Part shown: positions 46,785-59,408 of the stretch, one piece after another | How the letters are laid out: every line of letters starts with the position of its first letter | Position numbering within the stretch: position 1 is the stretch's first letter | NCBI RefSeq assembly: GCF_000764305.2 | Contig: NW_025939355.1 | Coordinates: forward strand, 62,001-126,000 | From: Hyalella azteca | Lineage: Eukaryota > Arthropoda > Malacostraca > Amphipoda > Hyalellidae | DNA: 64,000 nt | Reading direction: 5' to 3' | The notes under the pieces: generated by a model | What the model was told of the DNA's origin: nothing | The model's input: only the letters and a program-made list of their open reading frames with translations | Database searches by the model: none | Position numbers and translations under genes: made by a program

Positions 46785-49700
46785 TCATTTTTCTTTCTGA
46801 TACTTGGTATCCTTATCCTCTTCCATCATATTGCGAATAACTTCAGGCAGAAGTGGTTGATCTCGCGGGAAGCGCGGAGGTTCAGGGTTAGGTTTATTGG
46901 AGCACAGCTGCGTGTACATCCCGCAAACCAGTTGCTTCGCGGGCAAAAAACTGAAATTCACGTTAAATTCCTTGCATGTCTCGAGGAATACAGGGTACAA
47001 ATGAGGCAGCTTCGAAGCATCGACGGTTGGGAAGAGGTGATGAAGAGTGTGATCTCCAAAAGAAATTGATGTCAGGAAAAGGGATCCAGTCACTTCAACT
47101 CTGTAGAATGTACGAAAATTTGGAAGTCATCGCAACCCGATTGTTTTACACAGATTCTAGGAATGCTTCGTGTAACAATGTATGTTTATAGACAACAAAT
47201 TCCCGTCGTTCAATTGCGCTAAAAATAGCTCCCACATGATTCATTGCGTGGAATTCCTGCCATACTCATACATATACTCTCTTGCTTCAAAAGTGAGAAA
47301 CGTCCTAGATTTTTTAACAGGATAAGTTGCTTACTTGTCCCGCACGGCGTCTAACTGGCACAGCCCCCAGTCAGGGTCGCTCCTGAAGGTATCGTAGGCG
47401 TGGTAGATCTCAGGGTGGTGGTGAGCGGCCACAACACCGATCCATGAGAAGCAAAAGCTTGATGAGAACACCATCGCCATCCACAAGCTGTGAACAAAAC
47501 TCGTCGGTATCTATAAATGATTTCAGCAAAACGTGAACTTGCCGCCACTTAAAAATTATTCCATTCATTAGAAATGAGCTGGATGCTATAACGAATAGCA
47601 ACACAGAAGAACGAATGTGTCGCCAAGCAAAACTAAAACTATAGCAAAATTATTAGTATATCGAGAGCACTTGAGGCGTCATGTAAATAAGTTGACTAAT
47701 CATGAGCTAAAGTGTACAGCCTTCAAAAATTTATTGTCATTAGCTACGCGGAAGTCATTTATCAACGGAGGACTACATTTGTTTCTTACGATATTTGAAG
47801 CATTCTTCCTGGGTGATAAATAATGAGTATAGTCTCCACAAGTAGCTTTTTCTGCTTCTATGTGCCGTAAAATTATTCACCATAATCATGTGGTTAGTTC
47901 TCGGTTAGTATAATAGCATGACTTGGATTGTGCTGAGTAACTATAAACTTAGGATTTGTTTAATAGACGCGAATTACACACCTGAAGCCGGTCTGAACAC
48001 TCCCGGAGACGAGCATCATGAGCGCGCACTCTACCAGCGGTAGTGCGTTGGCCCACACTAGCTTATGAGTACCCATGATTATAGCAGCGATCCTTTTGAA
48101 TCCATTGACGAAGAATGCGAACAATAACACTAAGTGGCAGGCTACAGGTGACACGTATTTGTTCATGATGTGCTTGTGAGGATCTGGTAAGAAGCGCATT
48201 GCTGGTTCCAGGACAGATATCTCGAAGTCGTAGAGCGTGTTGGTGAACAAGTGATGCGACAGTCCATGCGTGATCCGCCACTCAGCGGAAGCCATCAGTG
48301 ACAAGTCAAAGTAGTACATCCGGAAGTTGTCTGCTTGGTGAAAGAAGTTGTGCGACAACGCACAAATCATCCACAATACCACACCTTAGGAAAGATCCTT
48401 TGTTAAAATTGTCAGATTTAATCACATTACCAAACAGCTTGATTTCCCTAACTGATCTGGTGGTCATCGGGGCTAATTTCGTTTACTATTAAAGTTGTAA
48501 ATTAAAAAATAAAAACTCATTAAAAAAATCAATATATGTCTACCACAAATTATATTATGGACGGAGTTTAAATCGTATTAAGGCCTCGTTATTTTCGTCC
48601 GTGCTTCGAACAAGTTTTTTAGTTTTTATTATTTTCACACATTGTCTCACCGGCACCGCAGGCCGCTAGGTAAGAGTGATACAGCGACGCTGTCACCAGC
48701 AGTGCCAAGAAGATGGCTACGTAGGAGTCCATGAGGAGCCTGATCTTCAGGTTGGGTCCTGTTCCAATCTTCTTCAGGATGGGCCATACCTGCGGCAGTT
48801 TTTGATGTGTCTACAGAAATACAGAAAAATATAGCATCGTGCTTCACCTACCGCGACTTTACGTCATCGCGGGTTTTCCCAACATTATCATTCGCTGGAG
48901 AAAAACATAGGAGAATCATTCGCTAAAATTATTTGCTTATTCGAAGGTAACTGATGTTGTCGATCGGCAATAAGAGAGTAGGAAGTGTTTGTAAACAACA
49001 AAAAACCATAAATTCATACCAAACAATTACAATAGCAATGTTTGAATAAGCGTTGGCAGTCCATCAATTCCCCCATTGCCTGCAATGACCTTCCTCTGCA
49101 GAGTTTTATAGAAGCCGTCCTCATGGAAAGTGTAGGGGGAGTTTCTCTTGTTGGTTGCTTCCCTCACGTAGAACTTGGGCAACATTTTCGCCACGGCGGG
49201 GTTGACGTGGGCAGACTCAAACGCCTCCGTGATGTCCGTGCCGCGCGTCGTCTCCAGCCAAAACCGACCTGCGCGAACGATGTATTTTCTAAAAATCTAC
49301 AAATACTGCGTTAAAAATATATATAAATCCTCCCAGTCGATGGAATGGAAGGAATTTAAGACTTGAAGCTGTGGTAAATTATCTGTCAATTGTAAGTAAC
49401 TATTTTGTTATTTACTGCTCGTCATGATTGATGGATGGTTTACTTGCATCAAGCTCTCGTAATAGAACTTAATACTCTTGATATAAAATAATTCTTTTAT
49501 ATTTTTAATAAAATTCTTTTAAAATTTATATTCTTTTATATTTAATAATAATTTTCGATATAAAATAATTCTTTTTTTTTTTTGAGATCGATAACCACTT
49601 GCAGGCTGCATACAGTCACCACTAGATACCTCCACTCCTCATTTTTAACCGCTTATACGAAGCAATAATATCAATTTACTTTTCGTAATGTCCTAATAAT

Positions 49701-50797
49701 CAACGGACGAAGTTATTGTTGTAATCAAATAGTGCGACACTGCATGGCACAACTGAGTGAAGCGCGGCTACTGTTACAAATCATTGCCAAATTATTTTAT
49801 GTTAGTCAGTAAAGATTGGTTCAGAGTAAAAATGTGCACTTAAAGAGGAGTTGATTATAATAATTATAATAAATACCTACATGAGTTAGATCATTGAATT
49901 GTTTCGTTTAAATTTTAAACCGAGGCATACGGGCTTGTAATGAATCTTTATAATACAGATTTAATGTCTATGCCCTCCTAAGAAGGGCAATTTACGTTGA
50001 TAACGAATATGTCGCAGTTAATTCTCACTCTTTAAATTAATTATTTTATAAGGTAAACAAAAATATACTTTTCTTTTAAAGACTAAAACTTTCAACGAGA
50101 TACCGTGGTAAAAAAAAATATCTAATGATCACATCGTCCGATTGAGAAATGTTTCTGCATACTCTTACAAGTACGAGAGAAGTTCATGTGTCCTGCTGTT
50201 GAAGTTCCTTTATGTACTAGAAAAAAATGCAGCTTATGCTACGGCCAAATTATGTTGCAAAAAAACTTTACGTTTCTCTCTACGCAGGCACGTGATCACT
50301 AAGAAATGTGTGCTTGGCTAGCTACCTTATAACTGGTTAATAAAATCTTTTTAATCGACTTAGTTTATAATTAACCTCGGACTATGAACTATTCGCGGTA
50401 TTTTCTAAGAATATTCTACATTCAAATTTTTATAAATAATAGTTATTCTAATTTTCGTTTGAATAATTTGGGCAGTTTTTGGCTTGAAATTATTGCATTT
50501 GCATCAACATGTGGACCGAGTATCAATTCCATAATTTAGCTCAGTACCTCCTGGATGTTTTGCAATGAAGTTGGTGAGGTCGTAGAGCTTGTCGTGAATC
50601 CTCCACAGGCTTCCTATGTCATCATCAATCCGTTTCCCAGCGATCCAAGCATCGCCCGTCTTGCTCTTAATTCCATCTTCCCGACCTGTCGGGCAGTCGA
50701 CACGAAACCCTGGAGTTGGATTCTTCCGGCCGTCGCTCGCAAGGCAAGCAAAATTCTGCGACGATCTGGCACTCACGCTAGGTGCCATGTTGTGCAC
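46785..50797 (-). CDS. Cytochrome b5-related protein (b5/fatty-acid-desaturase fusion), paralogue B
   Basis: Same family and layout as paralogue A. Exons on the minus strand: 50797-50548, 49268-49090, 48789-48651, 48384-47982, 47487-47335, 47100-46785. Exons 2-5 have the same lengths as in A (179, 139, 403, 153). Total 1,440 nt, 479 residues plus TGA. The b5 domain has LWRIHDKLYDLTNFIAKHPG and FESAH; desaturase boxes are HNFFHQADN, HGLSHHLFTN (exon 4), AAHHHPEIYHAYD (exon 5), DHTLHHLFPTVDASKLP (exon 6). The start could be ATG 50797 or the in-frame ATG 50788. The C-terminus is longer and more charged than in A. Exon 3 is diverged from A (VWPILKKIGTGPNLK against VWPVLQRVGRGPSLK), while exon 2 is identical. 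The two genes are clearly a tandem duplication. Confidence 0.92.
47330..47429. repeat. 100-bp tract nearly identical to 38710-38809
   Basis: Two mismatches in 100 bases with the corresponding part of exon 5 of paralogue A, ending abruptly at GTGAGCGGC where the two genes then diverge strongly within the same exon. Confidence 0.88.
49078..49270. repeat. 193-bp tract identical to 40817-41009
   Basis: Holds exon 2 of paralogue B (49268-49090). Identity to A stops at the intron edges: TGCGTGACAA follows in A, GCGCGAACGA in B. Confidence 0.93.
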
Positions 50798-52604
50798 TTA
50801 GCCAGGCTAAAAACTATATGAATTTCACAATGAAGTTATAAAGAGGATAGTTTGTCTGCTCATAATCGAAGAATAAATTATTTCATTATGATTTCACCAA
50901 AATTCATTCGAGATAGTAAAGAGAAATTCCGATGCTTCCAAAAACGATTATTAGCTTCAAATTCATAATAATAAATTACATAATAATGATTTGGGAATAA
51001 ACCATTCCAAAATTGCTTTGATTTCTTAAAAAATGTCTATTCTATAACGTGCAATTGAACAATGCTGTTTTTCCACGGAAAGATTGAAGTGTTCAATTGA
51101 GTAGTTCGATTTATTTGAAAGGTTTGAACTATACGAACAAGCTTAATGAGAAAGAAGGTCTAAGATCATTATTGCCAAGCGCATCGTCTACATTGCTCTC
51201 CTCTGAAATAATTACAAACCCAAATCATTTTATCTAGTTTACTAAAATTCACTGTTTAAATATTCATTCCCGTAGTTATTACAGTCTCTTTTCTGTTCAT
51301 CACATTATGCATAAAACATTAAAAAAAACATATAAAGAGGCACACGGACACCTTGCGTCGCAGGACACTTGAATGTGACTGTGGTCAGTGCCTTGTAGGT
51401 AAGGTGCTCTGAAAATGCGTGGAAATCTTCTGGTGAAGCTATAAGCATGGATAGCACTGCATGCGCTACACCCAAACAAATGGTCTGTAACCATACAGGT
51501 TTGGGTGCGTTTATTGGAAAGCAAACCGCCACTTGAACATTCTATGAAATGATGTTAACTGGATTTACTTCAAGGGAAATTGTTTTAGATGATTCATTCT
51601 TTAGTAGATTATTTCAAATACATGGGTATTATGTGTGGTATAAAAGCTCAAAAAATCGTCTTGTCGTCTCAAGGTCAACCGCTTCTTGCAGGTCCCGCCT
51701 CCTCCACTCACTTTTATTGCTGACTTACTTGGCGTGATAATTGATTCAGACGATTATTCCAGCTCAACCCTTAGCAAGTGTAACGTCAAACTTATTTGTT
51801 GAAAGAGCTTTCGGTACAGAGAGGATGAAATTATGTCCGATATCAGTTCTGGAATACAATTTCATTTAAAAAATTATCCGTAAATTCTTAGTGATTTGTA
51901 AAATTTTGTACTTTGCTATGTAAGTAAACTCGCTTACGAACACGACGCAAACCATTAAATTTCACAATAAAATTCAAGACAATACCCTGAAATAATCAAG
52001 ACCATTGCCAGAAATGGAGCGATTTTTTACACCATAGATCAAACGTAAGAATTACTTTTATTTAATAAATTTCATGGTTCCGTTGTTGCTGGAGAGCGGG
52101 CAACACATATAGGCTAGCCAACGGGATAGTGAAAACGCAAGAGAACTGATACCAAATTGTCAGTCATCAAAAATTCTATTGTAAAAGGTCACAGAGGATG
52201 GAAATGCAGGTGCATCTTGTAATAAATATTCAAATGAAATGTAAAATAATGAATCCTCAATTAAATATGACTGGCGATAAGCGAGAACGCTTTTTCATGA
52301 AGTCACCTACACGTGGGTAAAGTTGTAGGCCGCACGAAGGTTGAACATTTCTCAGGTAAACAGATTAGAAGTTAGCAGAGGAGCACAGTACTGGTGGACA
52401 GCTGGAAATCTTTAATTAAAACCAACGGTCGTCGCTCAGTAGAACCGTCCAGTCACGCTGGTCAAAATTTATAGTCATTCAACTTGCATAAACGATAGTC
52501 CAGGGTGGAAGGCTGAGCCGGTGACAAGACCATAGTCGAGGCTGGTTCTCAGGGACTGCCGTACTCAGATGACTCATCCAGCCAAGTTAGACGACCAGGA
52601 TATA
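50798..52604. other. No gene confirmed upstream of paralogue B
   Basis: Should contain the paralogue B promoter. A 75-codon minus ORF at 51305-51532 (begins MAVCFPINAPKPVWLQ) has normal amino-acid composition and could be an exon, but I recognise no family and see no partner exon. The rest is AT-rich. Confidence 0.3.
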
Positions 52605-55600
52605 GTCCGGTCATTCTGTGTATAAAAAAGGATGGACCTAGAAAAAATTGCAACAGAATTTCTTTTTGTGGGGATATTATCTACACATAGTGTAGTACTT
52701 CCACCAAAAAATGTAAGAAAATCTAAGTGGGGGAAGATGTTCAAATCGGTCATTTAAAATTGTGTTATTTCTATTCTTTGGGGTCGAATTTGAGTGGATT
52801 AAAAATGTATCCAGTTTAATTGTTTTACTATGTTATTTGAACAGATTACATTTTCGTTATGTTATTAAATGCACCATCAATAAAACAATTTATATTGAAA
52901 ATAAAATGTAAATATTTTTTCACATTGTTTATATGTTATTTTGCACTAAAAGGTGGAATTTTGCTCTAGCCTACAGTTTAGCTCTGAAAAGGTCTCCTAG
53001 CTCACTCCACACTAATGCAAATACTCTACACCTGAAGGCACCTTCAGCTACAAAACCATTACAAATACTTGTTTGTATGTGCTTTTTTGATGGTTAGGAG
53101 GGTACTGCAATGCCATTAAAATTAGCTATGGCGCCCTACTTTAGAGTAAAGTTAGAGCAGGGAAATCTTGGACGATTGGACCTAATGTGTGAAGACATTA
53201 AATTGTGTTAACTTAGTGTGACTCTCTTATCTGAGACCTACGTTTTAGTGAATCCATCTTTATATCTACAGAGGTCAGATTGAAACCATTGGAAAATATG
53301 TAAACCTTCAACATGGACTGTTATATTTGTGTGTTATGTCGGGGTTCTTTGTCAGATGATCAGCCTACAGTGACTCTTCGTCAAAAAGGCAGTACCGTAC
53401 TAGCATTAATCTGGCAAGTGAACAACGTGGTGACAACATTGAAACACTTTCTGGACAGTCAGTTCATATCGAATGCCGCCAAAAATACTGCAATAAACAT
53501 CACATCAGCAAATACCTGAGAGAAAAAGAAAATCCCATTATCTCATCTACACGAAACCGGCAGTTGCGCTCACAAGGTACTTCCTTCAGCTTTCAAGAAC
53601 ACTGCTTGTTTTGTACTCAGCCAGTGGAACGTCAAGGTAAAAAAAGATCACACGATGATGGAACTAACTGTGTTAAGCTTTCCAGTGAGAACTTTAAAGA
53701 GACTGTGGAAAGTGTTTGTAAAAAGCGCAAAGATGACTGGGCTCAAAATGTTCAAGGCAGAATGGAATATGCCCAAGATGCATGCATCAGATGCTGTTTA
53801 CCATCAAGTCTGTAGCATAAACTTCAGGACAGGGAAGCAGATTCCTGTACAATACCTGTCCGGCACTGATGGGAAATCTGAGCTGAAAGGTCTACCAGTA
53901 GACAACTTACGAGAGAGTGCATTCTTGAAAGTATAGCTGTGCATCTAGAAGAGAATGACGATGAGTAGGTATCAGAAATTGTTTAAATATCTTTACTTTT
54001 TGACATAAGCAATACGAGCAGTCCCTGATTTAATAATATTAATATTTAAATATTAAGTGATTAATATTTTTCTAACATTGCTACCGAGGTTAAAGCCAGC
54101 AGTACTGTGAATGCTGAACGAGCCAGAGAAATGGGCTGCAAGATCCTACAATCCATGGCTGGGCAAAATGTGGGTGACTTTACGTTCAAGAAGAAGGACA
54201 CGGTGGTCACAATGGATAGCAAATCATGTGCTAAAGTAGATGGACAATCCGTACCAGTAGACTCACAGCTACTCTTCCAGCGTCTGCTAACTGTTGCACG
54301 TGAGAACTCTGAGAATATGAGTGACGTATTCATTGTACGGTATGAGCTGTGCAACCAACCATAAGCTCTGTTTGAACAATCTGGACTACCTCGCGAAGCT
54401 AAAAAAATCAATACTAGCAGATCCTATCTGGAATATGGCTTAAGGAGTTGACATGCATGCTGCACAACCTCTGACACATCAAATGCAGTATGTATTTGAT
54501 GGTGGATCACTGCTACATCGACTGCCATGGCCCAGAGGTGCAACATTTGATTCTATCTGCATCATGTATGTGGACTTTGTCAGGAAATTTCAACAGCCTA
54601 CTATTGTGTTTGATGGCTACATGGCAGGACCATCTACAAAAGACATAACACACGCTCGACGGTCTCGTGGTGCAGCTGGAGTAAAGGTTAACTTCAATCA
54701 CGATACCCCTTTCACCACCAAGAAGGAACAGTTCTTGACGAATGCATCCAACAAACAGGAGTTTGTGAACATGCTTTCCCAGAAACTGGTGTCTGCTGGC
54801 TGTCATGTTCTACAAGCAGAAGGTGATGCTGATGTTCTCATTGCCAAAACAGCAGTGGAGTGTGCAAATGAATGTTCCACCACAGTTATAGGAGAAGACA
54901 CCGACCTGTTAATTCTTCTCATTTTCAGTACTAATCCAGAATCGGAGGCACTCTATCTGCAGTCTGACAAGAAGAAGGGAAAGAAGTTCCGAGTCTGGGA
55001 CATTCACTGGTTCCAGCGGTCCGTAGGGCCAGAAATGTGTACCCTACTGCCATTTGTACATGCCATTGCTGGTCGTGACACAACATTCTCCTCTGTTTGG
55101 TATTGGCAAGGGCGTTCCACTTCGAAAGTTAAAGTCTAAACAGATATTTAGGGAGCAAGCTCGTGTATTTTCTGAAGTTTCAACCAAGGATGAGGGACAA
55201 AACGCTGGTGAAGAAGCAGTTGTATGTTTGTATGGTGGGCAACCAAACGAAGGTCTTGATAAGCTGCGATACCACAAGTTCTGTGAGAAGGTGTCAACAA
55301 GTACTTCTCCAGTCCAGTTACATACTCTCCCACCCACTGCTGCAGCTGCTAGGTATCACAGCATGAGTGTCTATTACCAGGTACAGGAATGGATAGGTCA
55401 GCCTGCACTATATCCAAACCGGGATGGAGTCTGGTAGAGGGTCGACTGAACCCCACAACAACACACCTACCACCAGCACCACAGGCACTGCTGAAGGTTG
55501 TTCATTGCCACTGTGAAAGTGACTGCAGTTCACGAAAATGCGCATGCAGGAAGATGGGAGTGTTCTGCGGCCTGTGGTGAGTGTAGGGGTACCAGCTGCA

Positions 55601-56126
55601 GCAATTCCTCTCCAGTGAACATGAACGAAGAAGATGATGTCAATGTATTTTATTAGACAGTGAACACATTATTATGGCAACAGACTTTCATATTTCTCAC
55701 AATAAATGTATTCATATTATATTACTTCAGCAATTTGTTTTCTATTGGCAAACTGGTCAAGCGATATAATGTCATGTTATGAATTTCTTACAGTGGACTA
55801 TTTACACTTATATATGATATTTAAACCATATCTAATTTTAAGACATTTAATGTATTCAAATCTCATTAAACTGTGTGAACATATATTTGATGATTTATTT
55901 AAAGGAAAATTAAAAATGATACACTTTAGTACAACAGTAGGTGCAGTATTCTAGGAAAAAGTTAAAAAATAAATACCCAAAATGTTAATTTATTTTTTAG
56001 ACTCTTCCCCCACTTAGATTTTTTTTACATTTTTTGTTGGAAGTACTACATTATGTGTGGATAATATCCCCACAAAAAGAAATTCTGTTGCAATTTTTTC
56101 TAGGTCTATACACAGAATGACCGGAC
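52605..56126. mobile_element. 3.5-kb TIR element enclosing a PIN-like/Cys-rich gene
   Basis: Left inverted repeat 52605-52736 and right inverted repeat 56004-56126 share GTCCGGTCATTCTGTGTATA at the tips, then GACCTAGAAAAAATTGCAAC, TTTGTGGGGATATTATC and AAGTACTAC-type motifs down to CTAAGTGGGGGAAG. TA flanks both tips (52603-52604 and 56127-56128), fitting a TA target duplication. The interior is one decayed gene on the plus strand, with no recognised DDE transposase, reverse transcriptase or helicase. Confidence 0.85.
53313..55660 (+). pseudogene. Decayed gene: zinc-binding N-terminus, PIN/FEN1-like middle, Cys-rich C-terminus
   Basis: Several frameshifted pieces in one order match a large family of uncharacterised repeat-associated invertebrate proteins that I recall only as unnamed. 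Pieces: 53313 CYICVLCRGSL (Cys pair); about 53440-53815 HIECRQKYCNK, CLFCTQPV; 53780-53935 YHQVCSINFRTGKQIP; 54107-54430 an alpha-helical part with PVDSQLLFQRLL; 54453-55139 the longest intact frame (228 residues) with VFDGGSLLHRLPWPRG, TIVFDGYMAGPSTKD, AEGDADVLIAKTAVE, TTVIGEDTDLLILL and FVHAIAGRDTT; 55080-55437 GIGKGVPLRKLKSKQ to LPPTAAAARYHS; 55490-55600 CHCESDCSSRKCACRKMG plus CGECRG. The acidic residues in DGG, FDGY, EGDAD and GEDTD resemble the metal-binding sites of PIN/FEN1-type nucleases; this is inference. Many family members read GCDTT where this copy has GRDTT. Confidence 0.7.
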
Positions 56127-56128
56127 TA

Positions 56129-57737
56129 ATAAGGGTAATTCAGATTTAGGCGAGAATATAACTGATGGACTGCAGCGTCGGGGGTGAATACAAAGGCCTG
56201 TCTCGGCAAACCACCACAAGGCAGCTGTGTCCAGCCACGTCTGTTCAGAGAGGCGGCTCAAGCGAGAGTGAGCCGAGTCAGCCGACCAAGGCTCACGTTT
56301 AATTTCAGTTTCGATTAATGCGTCGGAATAAAAGAAGATGAGCGATAACGACAGTCAGATAGTCGGGCCGCTACGGTGTCTTCTAACTTAGGAAAAATTC
56401 TCTCTCCGCAATAAAGGTACGATGATTTCATATGTTAACAGGATCCTGAAACAAGCGACGTAATCTCGAGAAATAGTCGAAAGGTCTACGCAAGAAAGTT
56501 CACGTGATGGTCACTCATCGCGAGCATGACGACTCAATTTCAGCATCGGCAAGCGGATGCTGATTTTGCGCTGAGAAATGTCAAAATTAAAACATATTAT
56601 GTGAGGTGAATAGCATAACCTTTGGTTTTAAAATCGATGTACTTTACTTTAGCTGTCTCGGATTTGAAGAAGGTTTAACAATTTCCCTAACTGCGATTGA
56701 GATTTCTTAATTAGGATTAGGTAAGTTTCCATTAGGTGTCATCTAACAAAAAACCTAATTACAAATTTTATGCGAACATTGATTAAATGCAAAATCTTTG
56801 CTCGATTCCTTTTTCGAGTAGTTGACAGGAGATGCCTTTTTAATCACGAATGGATGACCTATCAGTCATATAGAATATCTTTGTTCTGACTTGAATATAT
56901 GTTTATTTTTTCATTCGAGAACCTTTATAAATCGTAACAGATTATCAATTTTATGCCCACCACCCAAATGATTATTTTTGGAAAGACGTACTAAATTTTC
57001 ATAACGGACTCATTGTACCTTGTACAGGTAACAATGACCTTTTTTGTCAATCAATTGGGGGCTTTTCATTTTTTTCATTAACCTGCTTCTGGAAGGCTGT
57101 CTTCATGTTTTTGTTTACTGGTTCGTCTGGAGCGGCACACAGTGTGTGCCCAAGCCAAGCGCAGCGTTACATAAAACTTAGACTCTCCGCCTTTGATACT
57201 CCTGCTGGCCGATCCATACGGAACAGGGGGTTTTGGGGTTGAAAGATTATGATTTTTCAAAATAAACAAGAATTGACCAAATTTTCGCTTAAAATCACGT
57301 GCCAATGAACAGCTCTGTGTGCACAGTTGGGCCGCGAGCGGTCAGCGGGCTACATTGCCAGCAGTGCTCCACGAGGTAGAGAGAAGGAAGGATGTTGTTC
57401 TTCTCGCTGCGCGCCACTGGCATTTCATGCACTATTTTCGCAATGTCGGGCTACGTAACTGAGAGCGTGTTAGCTCAAAATTGTTTTTTCATTTATTTAA
57501 AGTAGTTATTAAGCTGTCATCTAGGTTTTGCGGCTTGAATAATGTGAAATGCCTCCATGAGAAATGCAAGCAACTGGTAATTTAATGCCATGTTTCACCT
57601 CCGGCGCTCGTAATTTTAGGAAGCTTCCTGAAAGTTGCTATCAACAGAGGATAAAATTGCGCGAATTACTGTGTATTTCACTTATTTTCAAAATTTATCT
57701 CTTTATCAAATTTCAAGCCTAAACTTTAGAGAAAAAA
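56129..57737. other. No gene recognised
   Basis: Right flank of the TIR element. A 75-codon minus ORF at 57078-57305 and a GC-richer stretch at 57300-57440 show no family motif or splice partner. Confidence 0.3.
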
Positions 57738-57870
57738 TCTAATTTATGCACTTGTCCAAGCAATGAGAATTACAATAAAAAATGCAAATCCTCTATAGAG
57801 GGACCCGACTGCTAAGATCGGGTCCCTCTCATTATTCCCATATTTGTTTCAAACATTTTGTAGAAATAAG
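57738..57870. repeat. Duplicated segment with GGGACCCGA hairpin, copy 1
   Basis: Contains CTAATTTATGCACTTGTCCA and AGCAATGAGAATTACAAT, then a stem at 57798-57828 (GAGGGACCCGA against TCGGGTCCCTC, 9-base loop). The second copy starts right after the N at 59408. Flanking sequence 57868-57995 also recurs at about 61667-61790. Confidence 0.85.
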
Positions 57871-59063
57871 CAGATAATTTTGGCAGATAATTTTGGCCAA
57901 ATTACTTTGTACTGAATAACTGTCAATAAATTATATAATGATAAAATAATGACTGTAGAATACAACTGCAATCATGCACTAGTATGAGAATGGAAAAATT
58001 GTAAAAGCTAAACATCACCGTTAGGTCTTATGAAGTTTCATCGAGCTTGCATTTCATTGATTACAAACTTTCAGATGTTCATAGTGTTGAAGTGCACGAG
58101 TATCGTGAATACAGGCATTGTAATATGCTGTATGCAAGCTTTCAGATGTACGTATTGTTAAAGTGCATGACTGCAGCATGAGTATCTTGAATACAGGCAT
58201 TGTAATATATTTGTTATTGTAAGTTGAAGTGCTTGAATTTCATGCACACAAACCTCGTAATATTTTGTAGAAAAAATTTCAGATGTACGTAATCGGGTAA
58301 AATGCATCGGTGGGCCCTCTCGTTCTTCATATATTTTCCATCAAACAATACTGCAGAAACATTTCCCAATAAACACGTCTTTCGGTGTTCGGGATCTATT
58401 ATAAAATGTATCGAAATGCTTGATTTATATTAATCAGCGAAGAAAGAACCACTGATTTAACTAGTAAATGTGCATGTCATGGGGTAGATCATCTCTAAAT
58501 TTTGCCATGATTTTTTTTTTCGAAGTTATTAGAGCCTGAAAACTCACTTTCATTACGAATTTCTACCTAAAATATAAAAAATTTCGATAGTATCAATTGA
58601 CTATACACATTTTCGGGACATTTTGAAAGAAATTATTACCAGTGCTTCGCGTAAGTATGCTTTGGCATGCATGTTGCTTCTATTTAATTACTAATCAAGT
58701 TGGATTTCATTCACTAGCATAGCATAGCATAGTGATGTCGGCGCTGAAAATGCCGACTCGTCGTTTTCTATAACTCCCGGTTACAGAAAAAACTTTTTGC
58801 AGTAAACTACATTGGTTCTCCGCCTCCTCTACTGCTAATAATTATTCGCCTAGCATTATATTGACTTGACAAATGTGCGAATGAAATATTCGTAATTCCG
58901 CTACAGCTATATTCAGTTTTTACTGTATTTATTTGCTATTGCAATAAATATATGTATCTTCTTTTAGGACTGAGTATTTAAACTTTTTTCACTGTTTACT
59001 TTGATAGAGGAAAACCGACACGGCGGCACGCGACATCCAGGTAATTGAAGTTTTGAGTATTTA

Positions 59064-59120
59064 GGCCGGAGTTCGCATTTCCAACACGTTCAGTGAGTGT
59101 TGGAAATGCGAACTCCGGCC
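59064..59120. repeat. Perfect 24-bp-arm hairpin
   Basis: Arms GGCCGGAGTTCGCATTTCCA plus ACAC and the exact complement enclose a 9-base loop, GTTCAGTGA. It is GC-richer than its surroundings and lies 110 bp before the TTAGG tract. It may be a short foldback element; no polyT follows that would suggest a terminator. Confidence 0.85.
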
Positions 59121-59189
59121 AAAATCATGCACAGTATCAAAATAGAACAGGTTGGGATTTAAATATGTCGTAAAATTAACGTCATTTGC

Positions 59190-59400
59190 TGAGGTTAGGT
59201 TCAAGCCAGGAACAAGTTCCTATGGCGACCATGAGAAAGGGCGGTTAGGTTAGGTTTAATTATGTTAGGTAAGGCAAGGTTAGTTCAGGTTATCTTAGGT
59301 TAGGTTAGGATAGGATAAGTTAGGTTAGGTTAAGTTAGGTTGGGTTAGGTTGGGTTAGGACAGGTTAGGTTACGACAGATTAGGTTAGGATATGTCAGGC
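59190..59400. repeat. Interstitial degenerate TTAGG array
   Basis: Repeated GGTTAGGTTA with TTAGGATAGG, GGTTGGGTTAGG and similar variants. (TTAGG)n is the usual arthropod telomere repeat; here it is degenerate and has unique DNA on both sides, so it is an interstitial tract and not a chromosome end. It stops at the N at 59408. Confidence 0.85.
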
Positions 59401-59408
59401 TGTGTTCN

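Noticed and set aside
51305..51532. 75-codon minus ORF upstream of paralogue B
   Set aside because: Composition is plausible but there is no recognised domain, no clear splice sites and no partner exon.
59190..59400. Possible telomere (TTAGG)n
   Set aside because: Degenerate, short and flanked by other DNA on both sides, so an interstitial tract.
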